64,000 nucleotides of DNA from assembly GCF_040801915.1 (NCBI RefSeq), contig NZ_JBFMIA010000003.1:124001-188000 (forward strand). Reading direction: 5' to 3'. The stretch is from Jeotgalibacillus marinus. GTDB lineage: Bacteria; Bacillota; Bacilli; Bacillales; Jeotgalibacillaceae. The position numbers were made by a program, and so were the translations under genes. Shown piece after piece: positions 26,251 through 33,570 of the stretch (position 1 is its first letter; the number at the start of each line of letters is the position of its first letter). The notes under the pieces are model-generated. The model saw only the letters and a program-made list of their open reading frames with translations, searched no databases and had not been told where the DNA came from.

Positions 26251-27018
26251 TCATTTAGTTAATACACGAACGGGCTCGAAGCTAAACCGATGCTCTTTAC
26301 ACGGTCCGTCTGTATGTAATCCTTCTAGGTGTTCTTTCGTACCATAGCCGGCATTTCGTTCAAATTTGTAAGAAGGATACGTATTGGCAAGTTCAGCCAT
26401 ATAGCGATCACGTGTGACCTTAGCAACAACTGAAGCAGCCGCAATGCTAACACTTCTCGCGTCACCTTTTATAATCGACTGTTGCGAAGTTTCAACATCA
26501 AGAGTCATGGCATCTATGAGCAACATGTCTGGTATCACTTCTAACGCATTTAAGGCACGTTGCATGGCTATTTTTGTTGCTTGATAGATGTTTACTTCGT
26601 CAATTTCCTTAGCGCTAGCGTAACCAATACCAATTGATATTGCTTGTTGTGTAATCAGATCAAAAAATCGTGCTTTGGCAGATTCATTTAGCTTTTTTGA
26701 ATCGTCTAACCCCGGCAAATAAAAACCTTCAGGTAGGATGACTGCTGCTGCAACGACTGGACCTGCTAGGGGCCCCCTTCCAACTTCGTCAACCCCAGCA
26801 ATAAAGAGATATCTATTTTCTCTTGCTTCTCTTTCAAATGAACTCATCTCAACGAAACGTTCGTGCATTAGTTGTTTTTTTTGAAGTCTTTTATAAAATG
26901 AATGGAGCAATCGCTCAACACCTTTACGATCGTCGTTCTTCCATTGGTGGAGTCTTGGGTCATCGTCAGATTGCATTACTCGCAAATGCGCTTCAATTTC
27001 TTTAATTGATTCCTTCAT
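26251..27018 (-). CDS. rnhB: Ribonuclease HII
   Basis: Removes ribonucleotides misincorporated in DNA and RNA primers. The 255-aa product is identical in length to B. subtilis RnhB. The core has GVDEVGRGPLAGPVVA with catalytic Asp and Glu, LDDSKKLNE, and LIDAMTL with a further Asp. GYGTKEHLEGL marks the C-terminal helix. The start is ATG 27018, with AAGGA 8 nt upstream. It is followed directly by ylqG. Confidence 0.97.
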   Translation of the reverse strand: MKESIKEIEAHLRVMQSDDDPRLHQWKNDDRKGVERLLHSFYKRLQKKQLMHERFVEMSSFEREARENRYLFIAGVDEVGRGPLAGPVVAAAVILPEGFYLPGLDDSKKLNESAKARFFDLITQQAISIGIGYASAKEIDEVNIYQATKIAMQRALNALEVIPDMLLIDAMTLDVETSQQSIIKGDARSVSIAAASVVAKVTRDRYMAELANTYPSYKFERNAGYGTKEHLEGLHTDGPCKEHRFSFEPVRVLTK

Positions 27019-27040
27019 AGTCATCATCCTTACTATAAAT

Positions 27041-27085
27041 ATCGGCAAAAAAATAAAAAAATAAAGACCCCATATAAATAGGGTC
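27041..27085 (-). terminator. Intrinsic terminator ahead of rnhB
   Basis: On the minus strand GACCC and GGGTC close a loop of 10 nt, followed by TTTATTTTTTTATTTTTTT. It ends the rbgA transcript plus the structured stretch after it. The T-tract reaches almost to the rnhB ribosome site. Confidence 0.75.
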
Positions 27086-27216
27086 AGGATGCCCGAGAAA
27101 ATTTCGGCCAGTCGTGAATTTCTACAACAGGTGGTATGGTGAAGATACCTTACCTAAGAAGGCAGTTTATTAGGATACGGTTATTCAACAAACGAACCTA
27201 CCTTATTAACACAGGG
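27086..27216 (-). ncRNA. Possible structured RNA or 3' UTR between rbgA and rnhB
   Basis: 131 nt with no credible ORF. Reading the minus strand after the rbgA stop, three potential stems follow one another. AAGGTAG/CTGCCTT (27198-27204 with 27159-27165) is 7 bp with one G-U. GGTAAGGTAT/ATACCACC (27130-27154) is the second. CCGA/TCGG (27093-27107) is a short third. A strong terminator ends the unit. It could be a processed small RNA or a stabilising 3' UTR. I recognise no known RNA family. Confidence 0.35.
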
Positions 27217-28089
27217 TTACTCTTTGTCCTCATCTTTGTTTACTAGTATTTCAAGATCAAATGTCAAAGGTCCGAATTGAATATTTCGCACATCGCGCAC
27301 GATTATATCAGCAGTTTTGTCAAAATCAACAACGCCACCTGCCATCAAACAGCCTCTTCTTGTTCCGATTATTCCGAATAGCTCAACAATGTCTTGTGGA
27401 ATTTCTTCTAGCTCATAGCGCGCTTTTAGTCGATCAGGATAGTATGTTTCAAGGAATTTAAGTGCATAGATCGCGATGTCTTGCAGATTAAGTAATGTAT
27501 CTTTTATTGCGCCTGTTAACGCTAAGCGATAACCTATTTCTGGATCTTCAAATTTAGGCCACAGAATTCCCGGTGTATCAAGCAGCTCCATCTCCTTGCC
27601 AACTTTAATCCACTGCTGTGCTTTGGTCACACCTGGTCGGTTGCCCGTTTGTGCAATATTTTTCTTTACTAAACGATTGATTAAAGTTGATTTCCCTACG
27701 TTTGGAATTCCAACAATCATTGCACGAACAGCACGTGGTTTGATACCACGTGAACGCATACGATCCCATTTTTCTTTAAGAATTTCCTTCGTTATTTTAT
27801 GAATTTGCTGTAGGCCTACGCCTTTATCTGAATTGATTGCAATGGCCCGAATTCCTTGACCCTCAAAATAGGAGATCCATTGCTTTGTGCGATTCGGATC
27901 CGCCATGTCTGCTTTGTTAATTAAAATGAGTCGTGGTTTTTGTTGAATAATTTCATCAATCATTGGGTTTCTTGATGAAACTGGAATTCGTGCATCGACT
28001 AATTCAAAAATGATATCAACAAGCTTTAGTTTTTCTGTTACTTGACGCCTTGCTTTTGCCATATGGCCTGGAAACCATTGTATCGTCAT
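27217..28089 (-). CDS. rbgA: Ribosome biogenesis GTPase RbgA (YlqF)
   Basis: Circularly permuted GTPase needed for late assembly of the 50S subunit. The 290-aa product begins TIQWFPGHMAKARRQ. The G motifs come in permuted order: G4 LINKADMAD near 58-66, G1 GIPNVGKSTLIN near 125-136 and G3 DTPGILWP near 170. ATG 28089 has GGAG 8 nt upstream; an upstream GTG lies on the Shine-Dalgarno itself. It is located between lepB and rnhB. Confidence 0.97.
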   Translation of the reverse strand: MTIQWFPGHMAKARRQVTEKLKLVDIIFELVDARIPVSSRNPMIDEIIQQKPRLILINKADMADPNRTKQWISYFEGQGIRAIAINSDKGVGLQQIHKITKEILKEKWDRMRSRGIKPRAVRAMIVGIPNVGKSTLINRLVKKNIAQTGNRPGVTKAQQWIKVGKEMELLDTPGILWPKFEDPEIGYRLALTGAIKDTLLNLQDIAIYALKFLETYYPDRLKARYELEEIPQDIVELFGIIGTRRGCLMAGGVVDFDKTADIIVRDVRNIQFGPLTFDLEILVNKDEDKE

Positions 28090-28121
28090 TATTGTCACTC
28101 CTTATTTGCTCTTTCTTACTG

Positions 28122-28652
28122 CTAATCGACTACTCGAATTTCTTGCAATGGCCAAAAGACCAGGCTTGTATTGCCGATTACTTCTTCAATTTCGACCGTT
28201 CCTATATCACGACTATCCTTACTGTAACGGCGATTGTCCCCCATTACAAAAAGTTCTCCATCTGGAACTTGCTCCAATGTGAAATCCTCAGTTAATACAC
28301 CACCTGATAATTCCTCTTTATAGCCATCTAAATACGGCTCATCCATTGGTTCATCATTGATATATAATTGGTCATCGATTAAAGTAATTTTATCACCTGG
28401 TAATCCGATGACTCGTTTTATGTAATCTCGTTGTTCTGGCGCATGGAACACAATAACATCAAAACGCTCTGGTGGTGATAATTTATAATTTACCTTATTA
28501 ACAACCATTCGATCCCCATTTTGAAGCGTTGGCATCATCGATAATCCGTCAACGACAATCGGGGTAAATAAAAAGAAACGTATAACCGCTGCGATTGAAA
28601 TAGCAATTACTAACGCCTTTGTCCATTCCCACCATACATTCTTCTTTTTCAC
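28122..28652 (-). CDS. lepB: Type I signal peptidase
   Basis: Membrane peptidase that cleaves signal peptides of secreted proteins. The 176-aa product has one N-terminal transmembrane helix at about 11-30. The nucleophile Ser38 is in DGLSMMPTL and the general base Lys79 in YIKRVIGLPGD; the C-terminal box is FVMGDNRRYSKDSRDIG. GTG 28652 is chosen: GGGGGGAG lies just upstream and the longer TTG reading has no ribosome site. B. subtilis has no signal peptidase gene at this place, but other Bacillaceae do. Confidence 0.93.
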   Translation of the reverse strand: MKKKNVWWEWTKALVIAISIAAVIRFFLFTPIVVDGLSMMPTLQNGDRMVVNKVNYKLSPPERFDVIVFHAPEQRDYIKRVIGLPGDKITLIDDQLYINDEPMDEPYLDGYKEELSGGVLTEDFTLEQVPDGELFVMGDNRRYSKDSRDIGTVEIEEVIGNTSLVFWPLQEIRVVD

Positions 28653-28701
28653 TTGGCTCCCCCCACTACTGTTACACAATGTGAAACTTGTTATTTTAAT
28701 T

Positions 28702-28710
28702 ATTGTAGCA
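28702..28710 (-). promoter_or_regulatory. Extended -10 promoter of lepB
   Basis: On the minus strand TGCTACAAT matches the extended -10 (TGn + TATAAT, 5 of 6). No good -35 stands 17 nt upstream. The start would be about 43 nt before the lepB GTG. Confidence 0.5.
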
Positions 28711-28916
28711 CATAAGTGAGTGCTCGATGGATGTAAACCATCTAGTCGAATGTATTATGTGACCTTTCTTCAATGAGGTAGTTAATAATAACGGTTTGTG
28801 AGAAGTCGACGACTATTTGAGTGGAATACGGCTGCTCATTCTAATAACTTATCGCCCAAGACAATCTCAGCCCCATCCCTCCGCTCTCTGAAGGATCCAA
28901 ACATATATAAACGCAC

Positions 28917-28945
28917 AAAAAAGGAGCCTGCAAGCAAGCTCCTTT
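28917..28945 (-). terminator. Intrinsic terminator after rplS
   Basis: On the minus strand AAAGGAGC TTGCTTGCAG GCTCCTTT followed by TTTG: an 8-bp perfect stem with T-tract, 10 nt after the rplS stop. Confidence 0.85.
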
Positions 28946-28954
28946 CTCCCGATA

Positions 28955-29299
28955 TTATCGAATCTCTTTAATGCGGGCCGCTTTACCACGCAGATTGCGT
29001 AGGTAGTAAAGTTTCGCACGGCGAACTTTACCGCGACGCACAACATCAAGTTTCGCGATCTTTGGTGTGTGTACTGGGAATGTACGCTCAACGCCCACGC
29101 CGTAAGAGATCTTACGAACTGTGAAAGTTTCACTTACTCCACCGCCACGACGTTTAATTACTACGCCTTCATAGACCTGGATACGCTCACGAGTTCCCTC
29201 AACAACCTTAACGTGTACTTTAACAGTATCACCAGGTTTGAATGACGGAAGTTCTGAACGTAATTGTTCTTGAGTGATTTCTTGAATCAAGTTATGCAT
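28955..29299 (-). CDS. rplS: 50S ribosomal protein L19
   Basis: Ribosomal protein at the 30S-50S interface. The 114-aa product starts MHNLIQEITQEQLRSELPSF and contains TVKVHVKVVEGTRERIQVYE, GVVIKRRGGGVSETFTVRKI and the C-terminal RGKVRRAKLYYLRNLRGKAA. ATG 29299 is preceded by AAGGAG; an upstream in-frame extension falls in the L19 leader. It has its own promoter, leader and terminator, so it can be regulated apart from trmD. Confidence 0.98.
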   Translation of the reverse strand: MHNLIQEITQEQLRSELPSFKPGDTVKVHVKVVEGTRERIQVYEGVVIKRRGGGVSETFTVRKISYGVGVERTFPVHTPKIAKLDVVRRGKVRRAKLYYLRNLRGKAARIKEIR

Positions 29300-29398
29300 C
29301 GATTTCAACTCCTTCCAACAGATGCTCTTGCTCTCCAATGCCTTTGCAGCGGAACACCGTTTTCAATGACCTGTTCACGTAATGTAAACTTGGCACAA
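29300..29398 (-). promoter_or_regulatory. L19 leader (rplS 5' UTR autoregulatory structure)
   Basis: The 5' UTR of rplS holds the conserved-looking blocks TTACGTGAACAGG, GTGTTCCGCTGCAAAGGCAT and GAGAGCAAGAGCATCTGTTGG before AAGGAG. These agree with my recollection of the L19 leader family described upstream of rplS in Bacilli, thought to bind L19 for feedback control. A covariance search would settle it. Confidence 0.65.
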
Positions 29399-29403
29399 GA
29401 TTT

Positions 29404-29432
29404 ATAGTACCATAGTGTAGACCATCATTCAA
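29404..29432 (-). promoter_or_regulatory. Sigma-A-type promoter of rplS
   Basis: On the minus strand TTGAAT, 17 nt, TACTAT, overlapping the end of trmD. Each hexamer matches at 4 of 6. The start point near 29397 coincides with the beginning of the L19 leader. Confidence 0.5.
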
Positions 29433-30169
29433 CTATCTTTTAGCTTTTCCCACTCATGAATCCATTTTTTTTGTGCGGACGTAAGTGGATAGATCTCCAG
29501 CAAATCAGGTCGCCTTTGCCAAGTACGCTTTAATGACTCTTTCAAGCGCCACTCATCGATATGAGCATGGTTGCCAGACGTTAATACCTCCGGGACATCC
29601 ATCCCTCGGTAGCTAGCAGGTCTTGTATAATGTGGGTGCTCGAGCAAACCACTTGAAAACGAATCCTTTATTGCTGATTGTTCATTGCCTAGCACTTGTG
29701 GTAATAAACGGACAACAGAATCGATCACGACCATTGCACCAAGCTCTCCACCCGTTAAAACAAAATCTCCTATCGAAATTTCATCAGTAACAAGATGCTC
29801 TCTTATGCGCTCATCATAACCTTCATAATGCCCACAAACAAAAATGAGATGATCTTCCTTGGAAAGCTCTTCAGCCTTTGCTTGACAATAGCGCTCGCCC
29901 TGGGGACACATAAGGACGATACGTGGTTTTTTATTAGAGGAGCTTGCCACATGATCAATCGCTTCAAAGATTGGCTCAGGCTTTAACACCATCCCCGCGC
30001 CACCACCATACGGATAATCATCAACTGACTTCTGCTTATGAGGTGAAAACTCTCTGAAATCAATTACATTCAACTCAACTGCTTTCTTTTCCTGCGCCTT
30101 TTTTAAAATCGATTCGCCAAACACACCTTCAAACATCGGGGGAAAAAGCGATAACACATCGATTTTCAT
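29429..30169 (-). CDS. trmD: tRNA (guanine-37-N1)-methyltransferase TrmD
   Basis: SPOUT-family enzyme that methylates G37 and prevents +1 frameshifting. The 246-aa product opens MKIDVLSLFPPMFEGVFGES. It has the trefoil-knot SAM site with LMCPQGERY, VCGHYEGYDERI and EISIGDFVLTGGELGAMVVI, and SFSSGLLEHPHYTRPASYRG for tRNA contact. It overlaps the rimM stop by one base. Confidence 0.98.
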   Translation of the reverse strand: MKIDVLSLFPPMFEGVFGESILKKAQEKKAVELNVIDFREFSPHKQKSVDDYPYGGGAGMVLKPEPIFEAIDHVASSSNKKPRIVLMCPQGERYCQAKAEELSKEDHLIFVCGHYEGYDERIREHLVTDEISIGDFVLTGGELGAMVVIDSVVRLLPQVLGNEQSAIKDSFSSGLLEHPHYTRPASYRGMDVPEVLTSGNHAHIDEWRLKESLKRTWQRRPDLLEIYPLTSAQKKWIHEWEKLKDS

Positions 30170-30684
30170 TACAACAAGCCCTCCATCAATTCAATTGTGA
30201 CCCTCTTAGAAGAAATATCTACATTCTTCACGACCGATTCGATATATGGAATTAACACTTCCTTACCATCTTTCCCTTTGACAACCCACACATCATTCGC
30301 ACCTGGAGACAAGATTTCAATAATAGTACCAAGCGTTGATTGATCCATCGTTAAGACTTCGCAGCCAATAATTTCATGATAGTAGAACTCATTGTCTGAG
30401 AGTGTGCCCCGTTGATCTTCAGACACCTTCAGCATGCCATCTCTAAATGGTTCGACTAGATTTACATTGTCAAACCCTTCAAATGCCAGCAAATCAAAAT
30501 TTTTGTGCTTACGATGACTTTTAATCGTTAATTCTTTCGGTTCACTTTTAGAATCAGTGAATAAAAAAAGAACGTTTCCAGGTACATAGCGCTCATCCGG
30601 GAAGTCCGTTCTTGAAATGACACGCACTTCACCGCGTATGCCATGCGTATTTACGATTTTCCCTACATTATACCAGTTGCTCAT
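30169..30684 (-). CDS. rimM: 16S rRNA processing protein RimM
   Basis: Assembly factor for the 30S head that binds S19. The 171-aa product has an N-terminal RimM beta-barrel (YNVGKIVNTHGIRGEVRVIS) and a C-terminal PRC-barrel (YYHEIIGCEVLTMDQ, VLIPYIESVVKNVD). ATG 30684 is chosen because AGGTG is 6 nt upstream; a GTG at 30693 is part of that Shine-Dalgarno. It is coupled to trmD. Confidence 0.96.
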   Translation of the reverse strand: MSNWYNVGKIVNTHGIRGEVRVISRTDFPDERYVPGNVLFLFTDSKSEPKELTIKSHRKHKNFDLLAFEGFDNVNLVEPFRDGMLKVSEDQRGTLSDNEFYYHEIIGCEVLTMDQSTLGTIIEILSPGANDVWVVKGKDGKEVLIPYIESVVKNVDISSKRVTIELMEGLL

Positions 30685-30686
30685 GT

Positions 30687-31079
30687 TTACCACCTCTGTC
30701 GAATCTCTTTCACCATACCATCTTCAAGTACGATGACTGGTTTTTGATCTGGATGCCATATGCTGCCTTCGTGTAAATCTACAATTGTATCGGTCTCAGA
30801 CAATGTATACTCCGTACCCATTGGCATTTCTTCGATTGTTTTCATCTGTGCATGCATCGTACGAATGAATTGTCTTCTCTTGTTCAGTTCTTGTTGAATC
30901 TTTTGCTTCACTGTACCTGAAGATTGTTCAAACTTTTTTTCCAATTTCTTTTCTTGAAAAATTAGTTGGTCACATTCTTTCTCAGCTTTTTTTATTTTTC
31001 CGTTAAATGATTCTTTCAGTCGGGATTTTGATGAATTGGTCATAATTTCTTTTACGATTGCCTTTTGCATAATTTGCAA
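30687..31079 (-). CDS. ylqD: YlqD family protein of unknown function
   Basis: Protein of 130 aa with a long charged coiled coil at about 25-75 (GKIKKAEKECDQLIFQEKKL) and a small C-terminal beta-rich part (TIVDLHEGSIWHPDQKPVIV). No catalytic motif or membrane segment is visible. The TTG at 31079 has GGGGG 8 nt upstream; ATG 31070 is the alternative but is 17 nt away. It lies in the rpsP-khpA-ylqD-rimM-trmD order of Bacillus. Function unknown; association with ribosome maturation is only suggested by context. Confidence 0.85.
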   Translation of the reverse strand: MQIMQKAIVKEIMTNSSKSRLKESFNGKIKKAEKECDQLIFQEKKLEKKFEQSSGTVKQKIQQELNKRRQFIRTMHAQMKTIEEMPMGTEYTLSETDTIVDLHEGSIWHPDQKPVIVLEDGMVKEIRQRW

Positions 31080-31137
31080 CGGTCGTTCCCCCTGTTCTGA
31101 AATTTACATATGGAAAAAGGGAGGACTCGGCCTCCCT

Positions 31138-31374
31138 TTACTGATCCACTATTTCAATTACGGTTCTCTTTTGCTGTTGTGATCCCACTCCAGCAAAAGT
31201 AACTGTACGTATGGCCTTCGCAACTCTGCCTTGTTTGCCAATGACTTTCCCCATATCGTCTTTATGAACGAATAGTCGATAAGTGATGGTTCGATCGTTT
31301 TCAGATGTCTCCACACTGACTGACTCTGGGTGATCTACAAGAGGCTTGACAATTGTTTTGATAAGCTCTGTCAT
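31138..31374 (-). CDS. khpA: KH-domain RNA-binding protein KhpA (YlqC)
   Basis: Small RNA-binding protein that in other Gram-positives forms a complex with KhpB and affects cell shape and division. The 78-aa product is one KH domain with the GxxG loop in MGKVIGKQGRVAKAIRTV near 40-57. It lies 11 nt after rpsP. Confidence 0.94.
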   Translation of the reverse strand: MTELIKTIVKPLVDHPESVSVETSENDRTITYRLFVHKDDMGKVIGKQGRVAKAIRTVTFAGVGSQQQKRTVIEIVDQ

Positions 31375-31385
31375 GTACGAGTCTC

Positions 31386-31658
31386 TTACTTACTATTTTT
31401 AGCATTATGGAATTTTTCCATAATACCTTCGTTTGATAGTAGGTTACGAACTGTATCAGAAGGCTTAGCGCCGTCTTTCATCCATTTAAGAACCAAGTCT
31501 TCGTTAATGTTAACGATTGCTGGGTTAGCAACTGGATTATAAGTTCCCACTGTTTCGATGAATCGTCCATCACGTGGTGAACGAGAATCTGCTACTACAA
31601 TACGATAGAATGGGTTTTTGTTAGCACCCATGCGTTTTAAACGAATTTTTACTGCCAT
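31386..31658 (-). CDS. rpsP: 30S ribosomal protein S16
   Basis: Assembly protein of the 30S body. The 90-aa product, identical in length to the B. subtilis protein, starts AVKIRLKRMGANKNPFYRIV and continues ADSRSPRDGRFIETVGTYNP. ATG 31658 follows a GGAGGTGC Shine-Dalgarno. It begins the rpsP-khpA-ylqD-rimM-trmD unit and has a promoter at 31697-31725. Confidence 0.98.
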   Translation of the reverse strand: MAVKIRLKRMGANKNPFYRIVVADSRSPRDGRFIETVGTYNPVANPAIVNINEDLVLKWMKDGAKPSDTVRNLLSNEGIMEKFHNAKNSK

Positions 31659-31696
31659 TTTTAATTGCACCTCCGAATAGTTTCACACAAGATAGT

Positions 31697-31725
31697 ATAA
31701 TAACAAGGGATTGGCCCTTTGTAAA
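31697..31725 (-). promoter_or_regulatory. Sigma-A-type promoter of rpsP operon
   Basis: On the minus strand TTTACA (5 of 6), 17 nt, TATTAT (5 of 6). The spacer contains an inverted repeat (AAGGG/CCCTT). The start near 31690 gives a short leader of about 32 nt. Confidence 0.65.
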
Positions 31726-31766
31726 GTCTTTTTTCTTAACACATGATTTTTTTAAAGAAAAAAGCA

Positions 31767-33119
31767 TTATTGACCAAATGGAAATTTAAATCCACCGCCG
31801 CGATTTTTTCCTTTTTGTTGGGAATTTGTCATTTGTTTCATCATTTTTTTCATTTCTTCAAATTGCTTTAGTAGGCGGTTTACTTCTTGAATAGTCCTCC
31901 CGCTACCACGTGCAATTCTTTTTCTTCGGCTCGCATTGATTATTTCAGGCTGCTCTTTTTCTTTCATTGTCATCGACTTAATAATCGCTTCCACGTGCTC
32001 AAGCTGTTTGTCATCCACCTTAATGTTGTCGATCCCTTTCATTTTGTTTGCACCAGGGATCATTTTTATCAATTCATCAAGTGGCCCCATTTGTTTCACT
32101 TGGCCAAGCTGTTCTAAAAAGTCATCGAGAGTAAAGGAAGCCGTTCGCAACTTTTTCTCCATCTCTTTGGCTTTTTCTTCGTCCACGTTAGTTTGGGCTT
32201 TTTCGATAAGTGATAACATATCGCCCATTCCTAGAATACGAGAAGCCATACGTTCAGGATGGAACGCTTCAAGCGCATCCATTTTTTCTCCCATACCAAC
32301 AAATTTGATTGGTTTTTCTGTGACAGCACGGATTGAAAGCGCCGCACCACCACGAGTATCCCCATCAAGTTTTGTTAAAACCACGCCGGTTACACCGATT
32401 GCTTCATCAAAATTTTGCGCAACATTGACAGCATCTTGACCTGTCATAGCATCAACGACTAAAAAGATTTCATCAGGTGATGATAACTCTTTGATTTGTT
32501 TTAACTCATCCATCAATGCTTCATCCACATGAAGTCGACCAGCTGTATCAATTAACACATAATCATGATGCTCTTCTTTCGCTTTAGCAATACCTTCTTT
32601 CGCTATTTCGACAGGGCTCACTTGATCACCCATAGAGAAAACAGGCAAATTAAGCTGCATACCGATCGTTTCAAGCTGTTTAATCGCAGCTGGCCGATAA
32701 ATATCAGCAGCTACGAGCAACGGTTTACGGTTGTGCTTTTTACGCAAAAGACTTGCCAGTTTACCAGCAGTGGTTGTTTTACCAGCACCTTGTAAACCGA
32801 CCATCATAATAACAGTTGGTGGTTTTTTTGCGACTGCGATTTGACTTTGCTCTCCGCCCATCAATTCAGTCAGTTCTTCTTTAACCACTTTAATAACCTG
32901 CTGACCTGGCGTTAAGCTTTGCATTACTTCTTGGCCTACTGCTCGTTCACTTACTCGTTTAACAAAGGTTTTTACGACTTTAAAGTTAACATCCGCCTCC
33001 AAAAGAGCGAGACGAACTTCTCTCATCATTTCTTTGACATCCGCTTCGTTTACTTTTCCTTTTCCGCGAATTTTTTGAATGGAGCCTTTCAGTCGGTCGG
33101 CTAATCCTTCAAATGCCAT
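31767..33119 (-). CDS. ffh: Signal recognition particle protein Ffh
   Basis: GTPase that binds signal sequences and the SRP RNA for cotranslational targeting. The 450-aa product has an N domain and the G1 loop GLQGAGKTTTAGKLA near 108-122. DTAGRLH (G3), TKLDGDTRGGAAL (G4) and the Met-rich M domain with RIARGSGRTIQEVNRLLKQF follow; the tail is MKKMMKQM and Gly/Phe-rich. It is cotranscribed with ylxM upstream. Confidence 0.98.
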   Translation of the reverse strand: MAFEGLADRLKGSIQKIRGKGKVNEADVKEMMREVRLALLEADVNFKVVKTFVKRVSERAVGQEVMQSLTPGQQVIKVVKEELTELMGGEQSQIAVAKKPPTVIMMVGLQGAGKTTTAGKLASLLRKKHNRKPLLVAADIYRPAAIKQLETIGMQLNLPVFSMGDQVSPVEIAKEGIAKAKEEHHDYVLIDTAGRLHVDEALMDELKQIKELSSPDEIFLVVDAMTGQDAVNVAQNFDEAIGVTGVVLTKLDGDTRGGAALSIRAVTEKPIKFVGMGEKMDALEAFHPERMASRILGMGDMLSLIEKAQTNVDEEKAKEMEKKLRTASFTLDDFLEQLGQVKQMGPLDELIKMIPGANKMKGIDNIKVDDKQLEHVEAIIKSMTMKEKEQPEIINASRRKRIARGSGRTIQEVNRLLKQFEEMKKMMKQMTNSQQKGKNRGGGFKFPFGQ

Positions 33120-33133
33120 ATTAGTGCCGCCCC

Positions 33134-33469
33134 CTATTCCAACTTCTCAAGCGCATCAATAATCTGTAGCAACCCTGTAACATCAACTATTGATTTATCA
33201 GCAACAGCTGTTTTTAATTGCTCGATCATTTTTGCACGCTCTTGAAATTTTTGAAATAGCAATAGCTTGGATTCGTATTCTTCAAGCATTGCCTCTGTTC
33301 TTCGAATATTATCATAAACCGCCTGTCTACTCACGTCATATTCATCGGCAATCTCACCAAGAGAATAGTCATCCAGATAGTAAAGAGACATGTAGCTTCG
33401 CTGCTTAGGCGTTAACAACATTTGATAAAAATCAAATAAAAAATTGACGCGGGTCGTCTTCGCTAGCAT
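33134..33469 (-). CDS. ylxM: SRP-associated helix-turn-helix protein YlxM
   Basis: Protein of 111 aa of the UPF0122 family. It has a sigma-region-4-like helix-turn-helix: LTPKQRSYMSLYYLDDYSLG near 19-38, then EIADEYDVSRQAVYDNIRRT. Streptococcal YlxM is reported to bind SRP RNA and modulate SRP GTPases. ATG 33469 has AAAGGAG 8 nt upstream; the longer in-frame reading runs through the promoter. It is the first gene of the ylxM-ffh unit. Confidence 0.93.
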   Translation of the reverse strand: MLAKTTRVNFLFDFYQMLLTPKQRSYMSLYYLDDYSLGEIADEYDVSRQAVYDNIRRTEAMLEEYESKLLLFQKFQERAKMIEQLKTAVADKSIVDVTGLLQIIDALEKLE

Positions 33470-33504
33470 GTCAGACACTCCTTTGTTAAGAGAAAATCCT
33501 TTAC

Positions 33505-33529
33505 ACATGAAATCATACCGATTTCATGT
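33505..33529. promoter_or_regulatory. Perfect palindrome over the -10 of ylxM-ffh
   Basis: ACATGAAATC, 5 nt, GATTTCATGT: 10-bp perfect arms. The spacer and half of one arm coincide with the -10 hexamer TATGAT of the ylxM promoter. No U-run follows, so it is not a normal terminator, and its position is that of a repressor operator. The regulator is not known. Confidence 0.5.
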
Positions 33530-33540
33530 TGCTGTGTCAA
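33512..33540 (-). promoter_or_regulatory. Sigma-A-type promoter of ylxM-ffh
   Basis: On the minus strand a consensus TTGACA, 17 nt, TATGAT (5 of 6). The start near 33505 leaves a leader of about 36 nt. It separates ylxM-ffh from the rnc-smc-ftsY unit. Confidence 0.75.
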
Positions 33541-33570
33541 GTTACACCCTTGTATATCAATTGACGATTA

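Larger units (their letters stand above)
28653..28954. other. Intergenic region rplS-lepB
   Basis: A 302-nt gap without a credible gene on either strand. At its left end is the lepB promoter (extended -10) and at its right end the rplS terminator. The middle (about 28740-28910) shows nothing I can name. Confidence 0.6.

Noticed and set aside
28740..28910. Possible small gene or riboswitch in the rplS-lepB gap.
   Set aside because: No ORF with a ribosome site on either strand and no structure that I could recognise.
31728..31764. Ten-base inverted repeat (CTTTTTTCTT/AAGAAAAAAG) after ffh.
   Set aside because: Pure A-T arms with a 17-nt loop and no GC stem; too weak to be called a terminator, although it is the only candidate there.
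31936..32439. A 167-aa plus-strand open frame opposite ffh.
   Set aside because: Antisense shadow of ffh codons, no Shine-Dalgarno and no recognisable domain.
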